Source: Streptomyces sp. NBC_01485 (GTDB lineage: Bacteria > Actinomycetota > Actinomycetes > Streptomycetales > Streptomycetaceae). Taken from it: a DNA stretch of 64,000 nt. The notes below the pieces were generated by a model. The model did no database searches, was not told where the DNA came from, and saw only the letters and a program-made list of their open reading frames with translations. Where the stretch lies: assembly GCF_036227125.1 (NCBI RefSeq), contig NZ_CP109435.1:4092001-4156000 (forward strand), in the 5' to 3' direction. The first letter of the stretch is position 1. Every line of letters starts with the position of its first letter. A program made the translations under genes and the position numbers. Positions 36,177 through 46,900 of the stretch are shown here, one piece after another.

Positions 36177-37528
36177 GCGGCCCGGACGACTACGAGCCGC
36201 ACGACGGCGAGCACACGGAGAACACAGAGGGAACGGAGAACGCGGAGAACGCGGAGAACGCGGACGAGGACACCGTGAACAAGGACACCAAGGACGAGGG
36301 TGCGGGCGGGGACGAGGGCGTTCCGGATCCGGAACCGCTGCGGCTCGAGCACCCGGTGCTCAAGGCTTTGCTGGGCGCGTGGGCGCTGGCCGCCTGCTCG
36401 GCCGAGGAGACGGCGGCCGTCGAGGAACACCTCGGCGACTGCGGAGCCTGCGCCGACGAGGCACGGCGACTGCGCGAGGCGGTCGGCCTGCTCCAGCGCC
36501 CGGAGAGCCTCGATCTCGACCCCGGCCTGCGTACCCGCGTCCTGGACTCCTGCCTGGGCCGCCGCCCGCCCCGCATCCCGGTACCGGCCTGGGCGACACC
36601 GTACGACGCCGAGACCGCGCGGCTCGACGCCCTCCTCCAGGACTTCGGCGACGCCGAGTGGCACGCGCCCGTACGGCTGCGCTGGTTTCGCGGCGACGGC
36701 GAGACGTACCGCCGGACGACCGTCGCAGGCGTCATCGCCCACCTCCTCGCCGTGGACGGGCTGGTGGCGGTGGCACTGGGCCTGGACGACCCGATGGAGG
36801 CCGTGGAGAAGCCGAAGGAACGGACCGGAGAACGGACGAACGACCAGCCGGAAGAACGGACGAGGGAACAGGCGAAGGGACTGCCGGAAGACCGGGAGGG
36901 ACCGGCGGAACGCACCGAGGCGCTCTGGACGGGCTCGCACTACCCGCCCACCCGCTCCGTGCGCGCCCCCTGGCGCGAACAGACCCACGCCCTCGTGCGC
37001 ACGGTGTCCTTCACCGGCGGCGGACCCGGCACCATGCCGGTCTCGTACGGCGACTTCGAACTCCCGTTGCGGGACGCGATGCTGGACCGCGCCTTCGAGT
37101 GCTGGGTGCACGCCGAGGACATCGCGGACGCGGTCGACTACCCCTACGCGCCGCCCGCCCCGCGCCACCTCCACAGCATGATCGACCTGGCCGCGCGGAT
37201 GCTGCCGGAGACCCTCGCGGCCCGCCGTCGAGCCGGCCTCGCCGCCCCCTCGCACACCCGCCACCTGGTGACCGCGGGCCGCCCCGGCCGCAGCCTGCGC
37301 CTGGAGATCGAGGGCTCGGGCGGCGGCCAGTGGCTGATCCCCCTGGACTCCCCCGGCGCAGTCGGCTCCGCCGACCACGAGGTGGCCCACGTGGCCCTGG
37401 ACGACGTCGAATTCTGCCGCCTGGCCGCAGGCCACGTATCCCCGGAGGAAGCGGCAGCGGGCCAACTCGGAGACCGCGAGGCGATCAGGGACGTACTGTT
37501 CGCGGCGGCGGCGCTGAGCCGGATGTAG
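36173..37528 (+). CDS. zinc-finger anti-sigma factor fused to a maleylpyruvate isomerase-like (MDMPI) domain
   Basis: This 451-residue protein has a low-complexity acidic start (repeats of Glu-Asn-Ala), a ZAS/zf-HC2 anti-sigma domain with HLGDCGAC (His-X3-Cys-X2-Cys, residues 87-94), and an MDMPI/DinB-like domain (ARLDALLQDFGDAEWHAPVR, VAGVIAHLLAVDGLVAVALG, CWVHAEDIADAVDYPY). A charged insert (about residues 220-243) splits the latter. The MDMPI domain usually binds mycothiol or metal, so thiol or redox sensing is possible. It is probably soluble, as no membrane segment is visible. Confidence 0.87.
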   Translation: MSGPDDYEPHDGEHTENTEGTENAENAENADEDTVNKDTKDEGAGGDEGVPDPEPLRLEHPVLKALLGAWALAACSAEETAAVEEHLGDCGACADEARRLREAVGLLQRPESLDLDPGLRTRVLDSCLGRRPPRIPVPAWATPYDAETARLDALLQDFGDAEWHAPVRLRWFRGDGETYRRTTVAGVIAHLLAVDGLVAVALGLDDPMEAVEKPKERTGERTNDQPEERTREQAKGLPEDREGPAERTEALWTGSHYPPTRSVRAPWREQTHALVRTVSFTGGGPGTMPVSYGDFELPLRDAMLDRAFECWVHAEDIADAVDYPYAPPAPRHLHSMIDLAARMLPETLAARRRAGLAAPSHTRHLVTAGRPGRSLRLEIEGSGGGQWLIPLDSPGAVGSADHEVAHVALDDVEFCRLAAGHVSPEEAAAGQLGDREAIRDVLFAAAALSRM

Positions 37529-37605
37529 GGGAGACGCGCGCCGTCCGGTGTCATCGCCGCCCCACGGGGATGGTGCGCTTCCGGACGGACCACGCACAAC
37601 GCCCT

Positions 37606-38082
37606 TCAGCCCCACTCCGGTTCGGCAGCCACACGGCACCGCACCTGCTTCCCGATCGCCGACCTCCGTACGTTCCACCCTGGTGCCAGCAGGTCGACCA
37701 GCCCGAGCCCCCGCCCGCCCTCCGCCTCCGCGCTGTCGAGCGGTGTCGACCGACGCTGCGGCAGAGCGCCGGGGTCCGGGTCGTGCACATTCACGGCGAT
37801 GCCGTACGACGTCACATACACCTCCACCACGAGCGGCACGTGTTCACCGCATGCCCGCACCGAGTTACCGACAAGCTCGGACAGGACGAGTTGCGCGGAG
37901 TGCACGGCGTCGGCATCAATGCCGTGACTGAGCAACTCGGCGCTGGTCAACGCCCTTACCGAGACCAAGTGTTGCTGCGATGCGGAGATGTGAGCGGCGA
38001 AGCCCTGAGGGCGGGGGCGGAGGTAGTAGCCGGGAGTGAGGTTTGGAGTGAGCCCAAGAGCGGGGGTGAACGTGGGGAGCAT
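37606..38082 (-). CDS. RsbW/AbaA-type ATP-binding protein of a whiJ-like locus
   Basis: This 158-residue protein has an HATPase fold: HSAQLVLSELVGNSVRACGE (N-box with Asn), YGIAVNVHDPDPGALPQ and AEGGRGLGLVDLLAPGW. GGAGG sits seven bases before the ATG at 38082. It is divergent from a DUF5753 HTH gene followed by a DUF397 gene; this three-gene layout matches whiJ/abaA-type loci that tune development and antibiotic production in Streptomyces. Confidence 0.85.
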   Translation of the reverse strand: MLPTFTPALGLTPNLTPGYYLRPRPQGFAAHISASQQHLVSVRALTSAELLSHGIDADAVHSAQLVLSELVGNSVRACGEHVPLVVEVYVTSYGIAVNVHDPDPGALPQRRSTPLDSAEAEGGRGLGLVDLLAPGWNVRRSAIGKQVRCRVAAEPEWG

Positions 38083-38138
38083 GGCAGCGCCTCCAGAAGT
38101 CGAGTGGGCCAGTGACCACAGCTTCCACCTATCCGAAG

Positions 38139-38161
38139 ACTTTCTCCCCCAGGTAGAAAGT
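38139..38161. promoter_or_regulatory. inverted repeat ACTTTCT-N9-AGAAAGT in a whiJ-like divergent promoter
   Basis: Perfect 7-bp arms lie in the 149-bp gap between the ATPase and HTH genes. TTCCACC repeats flank it on both sides. It is the obvious candidate binding site for the adjacent HTH protein. Confidence 0.5.
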
Positions 38162-38231
38162 TTTCCACCCTTGCGGGTGAAGTTCTCGCGATGGTGCGCG
38201 GTGCGCGCGCCTGTCTTGCCAAACTCCACGT

Positions 38232-39098
38232 ATGCCCAACTCACCCCTCGTACCGACCGTTCGACGCCGCCGCCTCGGTGCGAGCCTTCGGCGCCTTCGC
38301 AATGAGGCCGGGATGACACTCGACGCGGCAGCCGGAGCCATGAGCTGGCGGGGACCGAAGCTCTCGAAGATCGAAGGGGCGACCCAGGCGATCCGGACCG
38401 CCGATGTAGGCGCGCTGCTGACCGTGTACGGGGTGGAAGACGATCAGACGAGGCACGCATTGGAAGCCCTGGCCCGGGAAGCGGGGAAGAGGGGCTGGTG
38501 GCAGACGTACAGTGCGGTCGTCTCACCCACCTACGCCGACTACATCTCCCTCGAAACGGACGCGGACTCCATCTGCGCGTGGTCCCCACTCGTCATCCCC
38601 GGCCTGCTGCAGACGGCCGCGTACGCCAGAGAGACCATCGCCGGCGTGACGACGTCTCGCACGCCGGAAGAAGTGGCCGCCCTGGCCGAGGTCCGGCTGG
38701 CCCGGCAGGCAGTCCTTTCCCGCCCCGGCACAGCTCCAGAACTGTGGGCCATCGTCCACGAGGCAGCGCTGCATCAGCGCTTTGCCGTACGGCCCTCAAT
38801 CATGCGTGAGCAGCTACGACGGCTGCTCGACGTCTCCGGCATGCCCAACGTCACCGTGCAGTTGATGCCGCTGGCCTCCACCGCGCACCCCGGAGTGGTC
38901 GGCGGCTTCACCCTCACCGGGTTTCCTCCGCCCATGCCTTCGGTAGTGCTCTTGGAAAACCTCAGCGGCGCGACGTACGTTGAGGGCGACGACGCGACTC
39001 CCTTCGCCAAAGCCTTCGAACGCATCCGCGCCACGGCCCTCCCGGTGGAGGACTCGCTCGCGAGAATCGCCGAGTTGGAAGAGGGCCACAGGAAGTGA
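38232..39098 (+). CDS. HTH regulator with DUF5753 domain (WhiJ-like)
   Basis: This 288-residue protein has an N-terminal XRE HTH (RLGASLRRLRNEAGMTLDAA, WRGPKLSKIEGATQAIRTAD) and DUF5753 (SPLVIPGLLQTAAYARETIA, IVHEAALHQRFAVRPSIM, HPGVVGGFTLTGF). No ribosome site precedes the ATG, so the mRNA may be leaderless. It overlaps the DUF397 gene by four bases (GTGA) and is paralogous to the regulator at 1745. A DNA-binding regulator controlled by its DUF397 partner is the usual model. Confidence 0.88.
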   Translation: MPNSPLVPTVRRRRLGASLRRLRNEAGMTLDAAAGAMSWRGPKLSKIEGATQAIRTADVGALLTVYGVEDDQTRHALEALAREAGKRGWWQTYSAVVSPTYADYISLETDADSICAWSPLVIPGLLQTAAYARETIAGVTTSRTPEEVAALAEVRLARQAVLSRPGTAPELWAIVHEAALHQRFAVRPSIMREQLRRLLDVSGMPNVTVQLMPLASTAHPGVVGGFTLTGFPPPMPSVVLLENLSGATYVEGDDATPFAKAFERIRATALPVEDSLARIAELEEGHRK

Positions 39099-39313
39099 AT
39101 CCCAAGAGCGAGTTGTACACGTACGACCTCTCCGAGGCGATATGGCGGAAGGCGTCCGCCAGCGGCGCGGAGCACGACTGCGTCGAGGTCGCCCAACTCC
39201 CTGGCGGCGCAAGAGCTGTCCGCGACTCCAAGAACCCGAGCCGCGAACCCCTGCGTTTCACCGCCTCGGAGTGGGCGGCCTTCCAGGAAGGTGTCATCGC
39301 CGGGGAGTTGTGA
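39095..39313 (+). CDS. DUF397 small protein
   Basis: A 72-residue canonical DUF397 protein: IWRKASASGAEHDCVEVAQL, ARAVRDSKNPSREPLRFTAS and EWAAFQEGVI. Its GTG start overlaps the stop of the WhiJ-like gene, so expression is coupled. Unlike the two DUF397-type genes near 2.6-3.2 kb it is intact and typical. Confidence 0.9.
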   Translation: MNPKSELYTYDLSEAIWRKASASGAEHDCVEVAQLPGGARAVRDSKNPSREPLRFTASEWAAFQEGVIAGEL

Positions 39314-39374
39314 CCCCGCGCCCGGCGGTTCGCGTCGAAGCCCGCACGTGCCAGCCAACGCCTACGAGGACCTC

Positions 39375-39824
39375 TCAGCTCTGCGTCAGGCCGAAGACGT
39401 ACCGCACAAGCTCGCCGTCCTTCTTCGGCACCACCAGGTCGTACGTCCCGTCGGCCGTGACCAGTTCATAGCGCTCGAACTTCGGCGCCATAGGCACCTT
39501 CTCGCCCATGAGCTTGAGCCCGAAGGGCGGCCTCAGGGTCGCGCTTCTCCCACCCCGACGATCGGTCCAGCCCGGGTCCTCCCCCGCGGCAAGACGCAGG
39601 TACCCCTGTCTGGTCCGCGCGATCTCCTTGCCCCTGCCGATCGAAACGAGAGCCGCCCCACCGATGCTCTTGGTAAACCCCACGACCTGAAACGGCTGCC
39701 CGTTCTTGAAGTCCTCGATGTCCTGCGCGGGTGTGCGCCGCCGGATCCAGGCCCAGCGCAGCAACACATCCAACGCGGTCTCCGTACCCGCGGAACGCCG
39801 AACTGCCTTCACTCCGTCACCCAT
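39375..39824 (-). CDS. conserved-looking protein of unknown function
   Basis: This 149-residue basic protein contains ALDVLLRWAWIRRRTPAQDI, FQVVGFTKSIGGAALVSIGR and the C-terminal FERYELVTADGTYDLVVPKK. No membrane segment or known motif is visible. GGAGG lies six bases before its ATG, which overlaps the stop of the RDD gene by one base (TGATG), so both are cotranscribed. It may be a cytoplasmic partner of the RDD protein; the role is unknown. Confidence 0.65.
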   Translation of the reverse strand: MGDGVKAVRRSAGTETALDVLLRWAWIRRRTPAQDIEDFKNGQPFQVVGFTKSIGGAALVSIGRGKEIARTRQGYLRLAAGEDPGWTDRRGGRSATLRPPFGLKLMGEKVPMAPKFERYELVTADGTYDLVVPKKDGELVRYVFGLTQS

Positions 39825-40471
39825 CAATTCCCTCCCACATACGCCGGCCACCGCACGACAACCGTCCGGGCCGCGCGGTCGGACTTGCTCTGGTGGTATG
39901 CGCCCCGGTCCTTGGCCATGTACGCCAGCAGGATCGCGCCGACCAGCAGGTTCAGCACCGGAATCGCCAGGAGGGCTCCCCGGTCGAACTCCCGGATGAA
40001 CGTGTCCTTCCATGACGGCGGAAGGGTCCCGTCCGACCACAGCCGGACTACCCGCAGCCCGAACATCCGCTTGCCGACGGTCGTGCCCCACCAGTGCACC
40101 AAGGGCAGGTAATAGAGCAGCCCCCCGGCCACAAACCCCACTGGCAGGAGAACCACCAACGCGATGCCGTCGGTCGAGGCGGCCTCCACGAAGAAACCGA
40201 GGCAAGCGAACACGGTCGCGATCACCGTGTCCACCAGGCGTGCCGCGATCCTGCGCCCGTTAGAGGCCAGCACGAGCACCGGATTCCCGGTCGCGCGGGC
40301 CGCCGCACCCACGTCAGCGACGTACTCGACCAACGCCCCCTCAGGCCGTACGCCCCGCAACGGATCCATGCCGGCCAGATGCTCTCGGTACCACTCCCGC
40401 CCCATCGCCCTTGCGACCATGGAGGGGACACCCTCCACTCCCTCGCGATTCACTATCGTCACGCTGTTCAT
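39824..40471 (-). CDS. RDD-family membrane protein
   Basis: This 215-residue protein has an RDD domain in its second half: ASNGRRIAARLVDTVIATVF (the Arg-Asp pair), hydrophobic GIALVVLLPVGFVAGGLLYY, HWWGTTVGKRMFGLRVVRLW and a final helix GALLAIPVLNLLVGAILLAY. The N-terminal 75 residues are soluble (VEGVPSMVARAMGREWYREH). RDD proteins are small membrane proteins of mostly unknown transport function. It lies 86 bp after the small RHS-associated gene on the same strand. Confidence 0.8.
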   Translation of the reverse strand: MNSVTIVNREGVEGVPSMVARAMGREWYREHLAGMDPLRGVRPEGALVEYVADVGAAARATGNPVLVLASNGRRIAARLVDTVIATVFACLGFFVEAASTDGIALVVLLPVGFVAGGLLYYLPLVHWWGTTVGKRMFGLRVVRLWSDGTLPPSWKDTFIREFDRGALLAIPVLNLLVGAILLAYMAKDRGAYHQSKSDRAARTVVVRWPAYVGGN

Positions 40472-40557
40472 CGTGCCGCCTCTTATTACCGAACCGACCG
40501 AGTCTCTTCTGACTTGAGCACACACCGTCGTTCCACGGCGCGTCACGCCCAGTCATC

Positions 40558-40935
40558 TCAGGAGACTCGGAGCACCGACTCGACGAATTCTGTCGGGGGC
40601 CTGTATCCATGATCTGCGACATAATGCACGATCATGATCGGAGCCACGTAAACAGCCCCTCCTTCACCTCGGACACGCATCTCTCCGCTACCGACGAACA
40701 CATCATCGAACCTGACATTCTTCCGCGCCTCCACAAAAGATGGGCAGAGTTCACAGAAATGCATTCCTCGATGCACATTCGAGGGATTCCGAGCCAGTTC
40801 AAGAAGGGAATCTACGAGACCTTCGGGAACTTCTCCGACATTGAATTCATATCCCCGGGAAAGCCATCCCACATTGAACATGGGTTCACTGGATTCCGAG
40901 TAGCTGTACCTGCTCAAGTCTTCGAAGTGCGCCAT
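40558..40935 (-). CDS. small protein of the DUF7919-like family, candidate partner/immunity protein of the RHS protein
   Basis: This 125-residue protein (AHFEDLSRYSYSESSEPMFN, MHFCELCP, VYVAPIMIVHYVADHGYRPP) belongs to a compact family I associate with DUF7919, with a conserved CELCP and an HYV...GY segment. It starts three bases after the RHS stop codon, the place where immunity genes of polymorphic toxins sit. Base composition is AT-richer than the surroundings, like the end of the RHS gene. An immunity role is inferred from position only. Confidence 0.7.
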   Translation of the reverse strand: MAHFEDLSRYSYSESSEPMFNVGWLSRGYEFNVGEVPEGLVDSLLELARNPSNVHRGMHFCELCPSFVEARKNVRFDDVFVGSGEMRVRGEGGAVYVAPIMIVHYVADHGYRPPTEFVESVLRVS

Positions 40936-40938
40936 TGG

Positions 40939-43900
40939 TCACCAATTCGGATTAACGTGCTCTCGACAGATCACCACGTGACATGCTCCCATATTGGGCT
41001 GCAGTATATCGCCCAGCCCGGTCGGGGCAGATACACTGATCGACCTGCTGCTAATATTCAAACCGTCAGGCGTCTCCACAGTGTAGTTCGGGATACTCGT
41101 TCCCGGGCCCATCGTTTCGACAGGAGGAATTGTGGCACCTGTTTCGACGGAAAGCCCTACGGAGTCCTTCAGTTTCTTGCCGTCTTCGACGTAGAACTTG
41201 ACCCAGGTCCCACTGGGAACCGTCACATCTCCACCCCCGAGAACGTAATAACCGTGCCCCGTGATAACGGTCGACTTGTCGGAGCGCCCAGTCTGAGTGA
41301 CGCTCCTTGCATGCGGTGCCCCGACCCCTTTACCCACGCGCGGGCTTGACCCTCGAGCGGCCGCCTCCGCACGCGCACCCGCGGCCACGGCTCCGGTAGA
41401 CGAAGCCGACTCCTCTTTTGCGGCGGTTTTCGCGCCTTCGGCGACGGCCGCCGCTCCCGCTCCGGCGATGCCCGCCGCCCCCGCGATGACGGCACCGCCT
41501 TCGGCCGCCACCCCCACGGACGCGCCCACCAAGGCTCCGCTGAGGCTGCCCGCTTCCGCGCCCGCGGTGAAGCCCTCGGCGCCCGCCGCCAGTACGGCTC
41601 CGCAGCCGCCCGCTGTCGCGACGACGCAGGCCACGACGCCCACGACGACGGCCGTGGCCACCACGGCCGCGATCACCGGGTGCTGCTGGACGGAGTGGTA
41701 GGCCTTGTGGGCCAGGCTGGACACGTGGCAGGAGAACGACCAGCCGCAGCTGTGACGCGAGCCGCCACCACTGTGGTGGGAACCGCCGCCACCGCTGTGA
41801 TGGGTCCCGCTGTCGTTGACCGAGCCGGTGTCGACCAGCGTGGACTTCTGTTCGCTCTGTGCACAGCCTGAGCCGGCACAGCCTTGGTCGGCGGGCATCT
41901 GCAGACCGGAGGGGTCGCTGCCCCTGACCGGGTTGTCGGCCGCGTAGGTGTAGCCGTCGATCTGCTGGGCGTCCGTGAGTTCGAGGATCGGGTCGTCGGA
42001 GACGAACCGGCCGATCGTCGGGTCGTACTCCCGCGCCCCCAGGTGTGTCAGGCCGGTGGTGGTGTCCTGGACGCCGGCGACGAAGCCCTTGTCGCCGAGC
42101 CACGCGGCCGAGGTCGGCTGGGTGCCGCGTGCGTTGCCGAAAGGGTCCAGGCGGCGGCGCGTGATCGCCTGCGTGGTGGCGTCCACCGCCGTCTCGGCCG
42201 TGTCGTGGGCGTCCGTGACCTGCCACTGCAGGCTGCCCGAGCTGCTGCGGACGGCGATCGTCTGCCCAGCCCAGCTGTAGTACCGCGTGCCCGTGGTCGA
42301 CGTAGTGCCCTTGGCGAGGTGGACCTCGGTGTCGCCCAGGTAGAGCGTCGTGCCCGAGGCGTCCCGGGAGAGCAGCCGGTTGCCGCCCGCGTCGTACAGG
42401 TAGGAAGCCGAGGTGCCGTCCGCGTTGGTGACCTTGGAGAGATGGCCCTCGTCGTCCCAGTCGAGCGTCTGCGTCTTGCCGTTGAGCGTCCGGGTGTGGG
42501 TGTTGCCGGACGCGTCGTAGGTGTACGAGTTCGTGGTCGTCGTACCCGCGGTGACAGTCGTCGACGAGCCCAGGGTGTGGGCCTGGCCGGTGCCGGGCGT
42601 CGGGTAGACGAAGGACGTCGTGCTGTCGTTGCCGCCCGGCGTGGTCGCGTGGTTGACCTGCGTCCTGCGGTTGCCGAGGTCGTCGTAGGCGAAGCTCTGC
42701 CAGTACGGGGCCGGGCCGCCGAGGACGGCCGCCGACGGGTCGGCCGAGCAGCCGTCGGTCGCGGTCCAGGCCTCGGCGAGGCGGTCGTGGCCGTCGTAGC
42801 GGTAGCACTGGACGTCGTCCGTGGCGTCGGCGTGCGTGGCGACCTTGGTGGGGTTGCCGTAGTCGTCGTAGGTGTAGGCGGTGTCCTGGACGGGGGCCGT
42901 CTGGGCATCGTCCGTGACGAGTTCGCGCTTGAGGCGGTGGGTGCCGTCCTCGTAGGTGTTCGTGATCTGGAGCCACTTGGCGCTGTCGGACGAGGACACC
43001 CCCAGCGTCACCTGGCCGATGTCGCTGAGCTTGGTGTAGTTCGTAGCCTGGACGTAGCCCGTCGCGCCCTTCAGGGTCGTCGGCATGCTCAGGTCGTTGT
43101 AGCCGTAGGTCAGGGACTCGGAGGGCAGTCCGCCGGCCGCCGGGTCTGAGGTCACCTGGACGGTGCCGTCGAGGTTGTATCCGATCGTCGACGAGTACGA
43201 GCCCGCCAGTGCCTCCTCGCCCGTGACCGAGGGGATGGTGACCCTGGTCAGGGTCGGCCGGTACAGGGAGTCGTAGGCGCCGACCTGGCTGATGTACGCC
43301 TGTCCCGAACTGCCGCCGACGTAGCGGATCGCCGACGTGGGCTGCCCCTTGGCCAGCGAGTCGTACGTCCACCGGGCGAGTTCGTGGGTGGTGTCCTTGG
43401 TGGTGCCGTCGTACATGTCGGTCTGGCGGCCGAGGACGTCGTAGGAGTAGCTGAGGGTCTTCGCCTCAGCGGTGCCCACCGCGGTCGTCGTGGAGGCGAC
43501 CTGGTCCAGCTCGTTGTACGCGGTGGTCGTCGTGCCGGCGTCCGGGTCCGTGGCGCTGGTCCTGCGGCCCATCAGGTCGTAGCCGTAGGACCAGGTGTTG
43601 CCGTCGTCGTCGACGGCCGACTTCAGGCGGCTCTTCGCGTCGTACGCGTACTTGATCGACGTGTACGAGCCGGAGGGGGTGCCGTTGTCGTACTGCCGGG
43701 TCTCGGTCGTACGGCCGAGGGTGTCCGTCACGGTTGTGGTGGCTATGCCGCCGTGGGGCGGGGTGACCGTGGTGCGGTCGCCGCCGTACGAGGTGGAGGT
43801 CGTCCACCGCTTGGCGCCGTTGGCGTAGAAGTCGGCTGCCGTGGGGCGGCCTGCTCCGTCGTAGGTGGTGAGGGTCTGGGCAGGAACGGCGGAGGTGATG

Positions 43901-46900
43901 GTGACGAGGGTGCCCGACGGGTTGGACGTGTCCGTGTAGTCGGCGTCGGCCTCCACTGCCAGGCCTCGGCTGTCGTACTTGGCTTCCGCGACTACACGGC
44001 CGCCGCCCGGCGCGGGAGTCTGCGTCTGGCGCGGGCGCAGGAGCGCGTCGTACAGGGCGTAAGTGGTGTCGTAGGTCGTGCCGTCGTTGTTGAGCTTGCC
44101 CGTGGAGACCACGGACGCCGCAGTGTTGGAGACCGCGTACGTGTAGACGAGGCTCGCGGACTGGTTCGAGGACTTGGACCTGTTGGCCAGCCACAGTCCG
44201 GTCACCCGGCCGAGGCCGTCGTAGGCGTAGTCCGTCCGCTTGCTGTTCGGGTCGATGACCGATGTCGCGGTCCCGCGCGCCGGGTCGAAGTTCGTCGTCG
44301 TCGCGTAGCCCTTGGCGTCCGTCGTGACCGTGCCCGTCAGCGGACCGCCCGTGGTGGGGGTGTACTTGGTGGTGCTGACGACCGCCGCGTTGGTGTCCTT
44401 GACCGAGTCGACCCGGCCCTGGCTGTCGTAGTGGCTGGTGGAGACCGTCTGGTAGGCCGGGGTGCCGCCGCTGTAGGAGGACAGCCGCTGGGTGGAGGTC
44501 TCGTCGCCGAGCGTCGGGGCGGTGCCGTAGGCCTGGCTGTCGTAGAGCGTGCGGACGTCGGAGACAACGGCGTCCGGACGGTCGGTCGTGGCGCCGCAGG
44601 CCACGTCGACCGTCTCGACCCGGGTGGGGAAGGCCATCAGCCAGGCGGAGGTGTTGTTCGCGAGGGTGGTGCGGGTGCACTGCTCGTCGCCCGTGACGGC
44701 GGCGTCGCCCGAGTCGTCGACCGTGAGCGCCGCGCCGGTCGTGTCGTCGTACGTCGTGGTGACGGCGGTGTCCCGCGTGCCGCCGGAGGACAGGTCGGTG
44801 CGGTCGTGGACGGTCTGGGCCCGGGTGTAGTCGGAGGCGCGTGTGCCGTCCGTGCCGGTCTGGTGGATCCACGGGTCGGTGATCGTGCCCGAGACCTCGG
44901 CACTGCCGTTGTAGGCGATGGACTCGCGGACCGTGCCGGCCAGCGGATCGGCGTCGGTGACCGACGTCCCGGTCGAGTCGGTGACCTTGGCGGTGCGCGT
45001 GGTGCCGTCGGACTGTTTGTCGCCGTCCATGCCGCGGAAGTACGTCGAGACGGTCTTCGTGCGGGTGGACTGCGCGTCACCCGACGTCGACGTGACGCTG
45101 CCGTAGCCGCGCCAGAGCGACCAGGTCTTCCGTTTGGCGGGAGCGGTGACGTTGTCGCTGTCGTAGTGCCAGGCCGGGGAGCCGTTGTAGGTGTAGTCGG
45201 TCTCCTTCAGCGGGGCCCCGCCGGTCGGGTCCGACTCGGTGACCTGGGTGATGACGTACTTGTGGAACCAGTCCAGTTGGGGATCGGCCGTGAACGGCGG
45301 CTGCCAGTACGTCGGGAAGCAGCGCAGGGTGTCCGAGTCGGGAGCACTGGGCATCGCCGTTCCGGCGACGCACTGCGGGTCGGAGTAGTTGACCGTGAGG
45401 ACCGAGCCCGTCTCCGAAGTGATCTTGCGGACGCGCCACTTGACGAGTGCGGCGATGTCGTCGTGCGTGGTGTCGACCCGGTTGAAGAGCTGGATGCCGT
45501 CGAAGGTGACCGGCGGCATGGCCGTTGTCGCGCCGTCCTTGCCGGTACGGGTGATGGACTTGAGCCACAGTCCGGCGGAGGTGCCGTCGCCGGGGTCAGG
45601 GAAGGACTGCGCGAGCGCCCAGGAGTCGGCGTCCCGGTAGGCCGGGGTGGACAGGCTCGCGTCCCAGATGCTGGTGGTGACGCCTGTGAGGCGCCTGCGG
45701 GAGAAGAACGTCGGCCCGGTCGCCTTGCAGACCTTGCCGGAGGCGCAGATCTGGTCGAACGGCACGTCCGGCCAGTGGGCGGCCGTGGTCGAGGTGGGCG
45801 AGGAGCAGGTCTCGGTACTGGTCACCAGGCAGCGTTCGGCGGTGGTGAAGGTGACCCTCTCAGGCGCGGTGCCGAAGACGGTGGAGGCGGTGATGCCGTA
45901 GTCGATGCGGCTGAGATAGCCGCCGCGGTCGTACACCGTGCCGTTGGCGGTGGTGGTGCCGTTCTTGGCGTAGTAGTTGGTCTCCTTGGTGTACCAGTAC
46001 GACATCGCGTTGCCGTGCGGGTCGACGACGTAGTCCAGGTTCCAGCGCCAGGCCTGGGTGAGGGCGCGGCCGGAGAAGGCGGTGCCCTGGTCGTAGCCGG
46101 GTTCGCCGGAGTCGTCGCCGAAGACCGGTGCGGTGTAGGCGGAGTTGGTGACGGCCGCACCGGTGGTCCAGCCGGGGAGGCGGTTCTTGCCGAAGACGTA
46201 CTGGGTGCCGTCCTGGGTGGTGACGGTCCAGTACTCGCCGTCGTTGTCGCCGTTCGTGGCGCCGGTGGAGCGGACGACGCGCTCGCCGTCGTCGGTCTTG
46301 GGATGCCAGTCGCCGCTGGTCTTGTCCTTGATGAGCGGGCTGGACTTGCCGCCGAGGACGAGGGTGGCGTTGTCGTTCGCCCAGCACTCGTCGTTCTTGT
46401 CCTTCTGCCCGTCGTCGTCGCAGGAGTCGTAGGAACGCTCGATGTAGGACGTCGAGAGGTCGAATCCCTCGCCGACCCAGGACGGCTGGTTGTTGGTGGA
46501 CGGCAGCCGACCGTCGACGCTCTGCGAGTCGTAGGTGATCGACAGGTTCGGCGCCGGGCCACCGTTGGACGGGGGCACGGACAGCGGGTACGACCAGGTG
46601 AAGTCACCGCTGGAGCCGCCCGCGTTCCAGGCGGCGGACGGGTTGAGCGATGTCGCCTGGTAGGAGCCTGCGCCCGAGGTGGCGGCCGCGGCGGTCGCGG
46701 CGAAGGCCGTGACGGCGGAGGAGGTCACGGGGGCGGTCGTGGTCAGGGTGTGGTGCGCGACGTCGTTCGTCGTGGCGACCGGTGTCGTGGTCCGGCACTT
46801 CTTCACGGCCGGGGTGGTGAGCGCGCAGGCCGGGAGGCGGACCAGGGTGAGCCGGGAGACGTAGTCGCCGCCGTAGGCGTTCGCGAAGCCGGAGTAGTCC

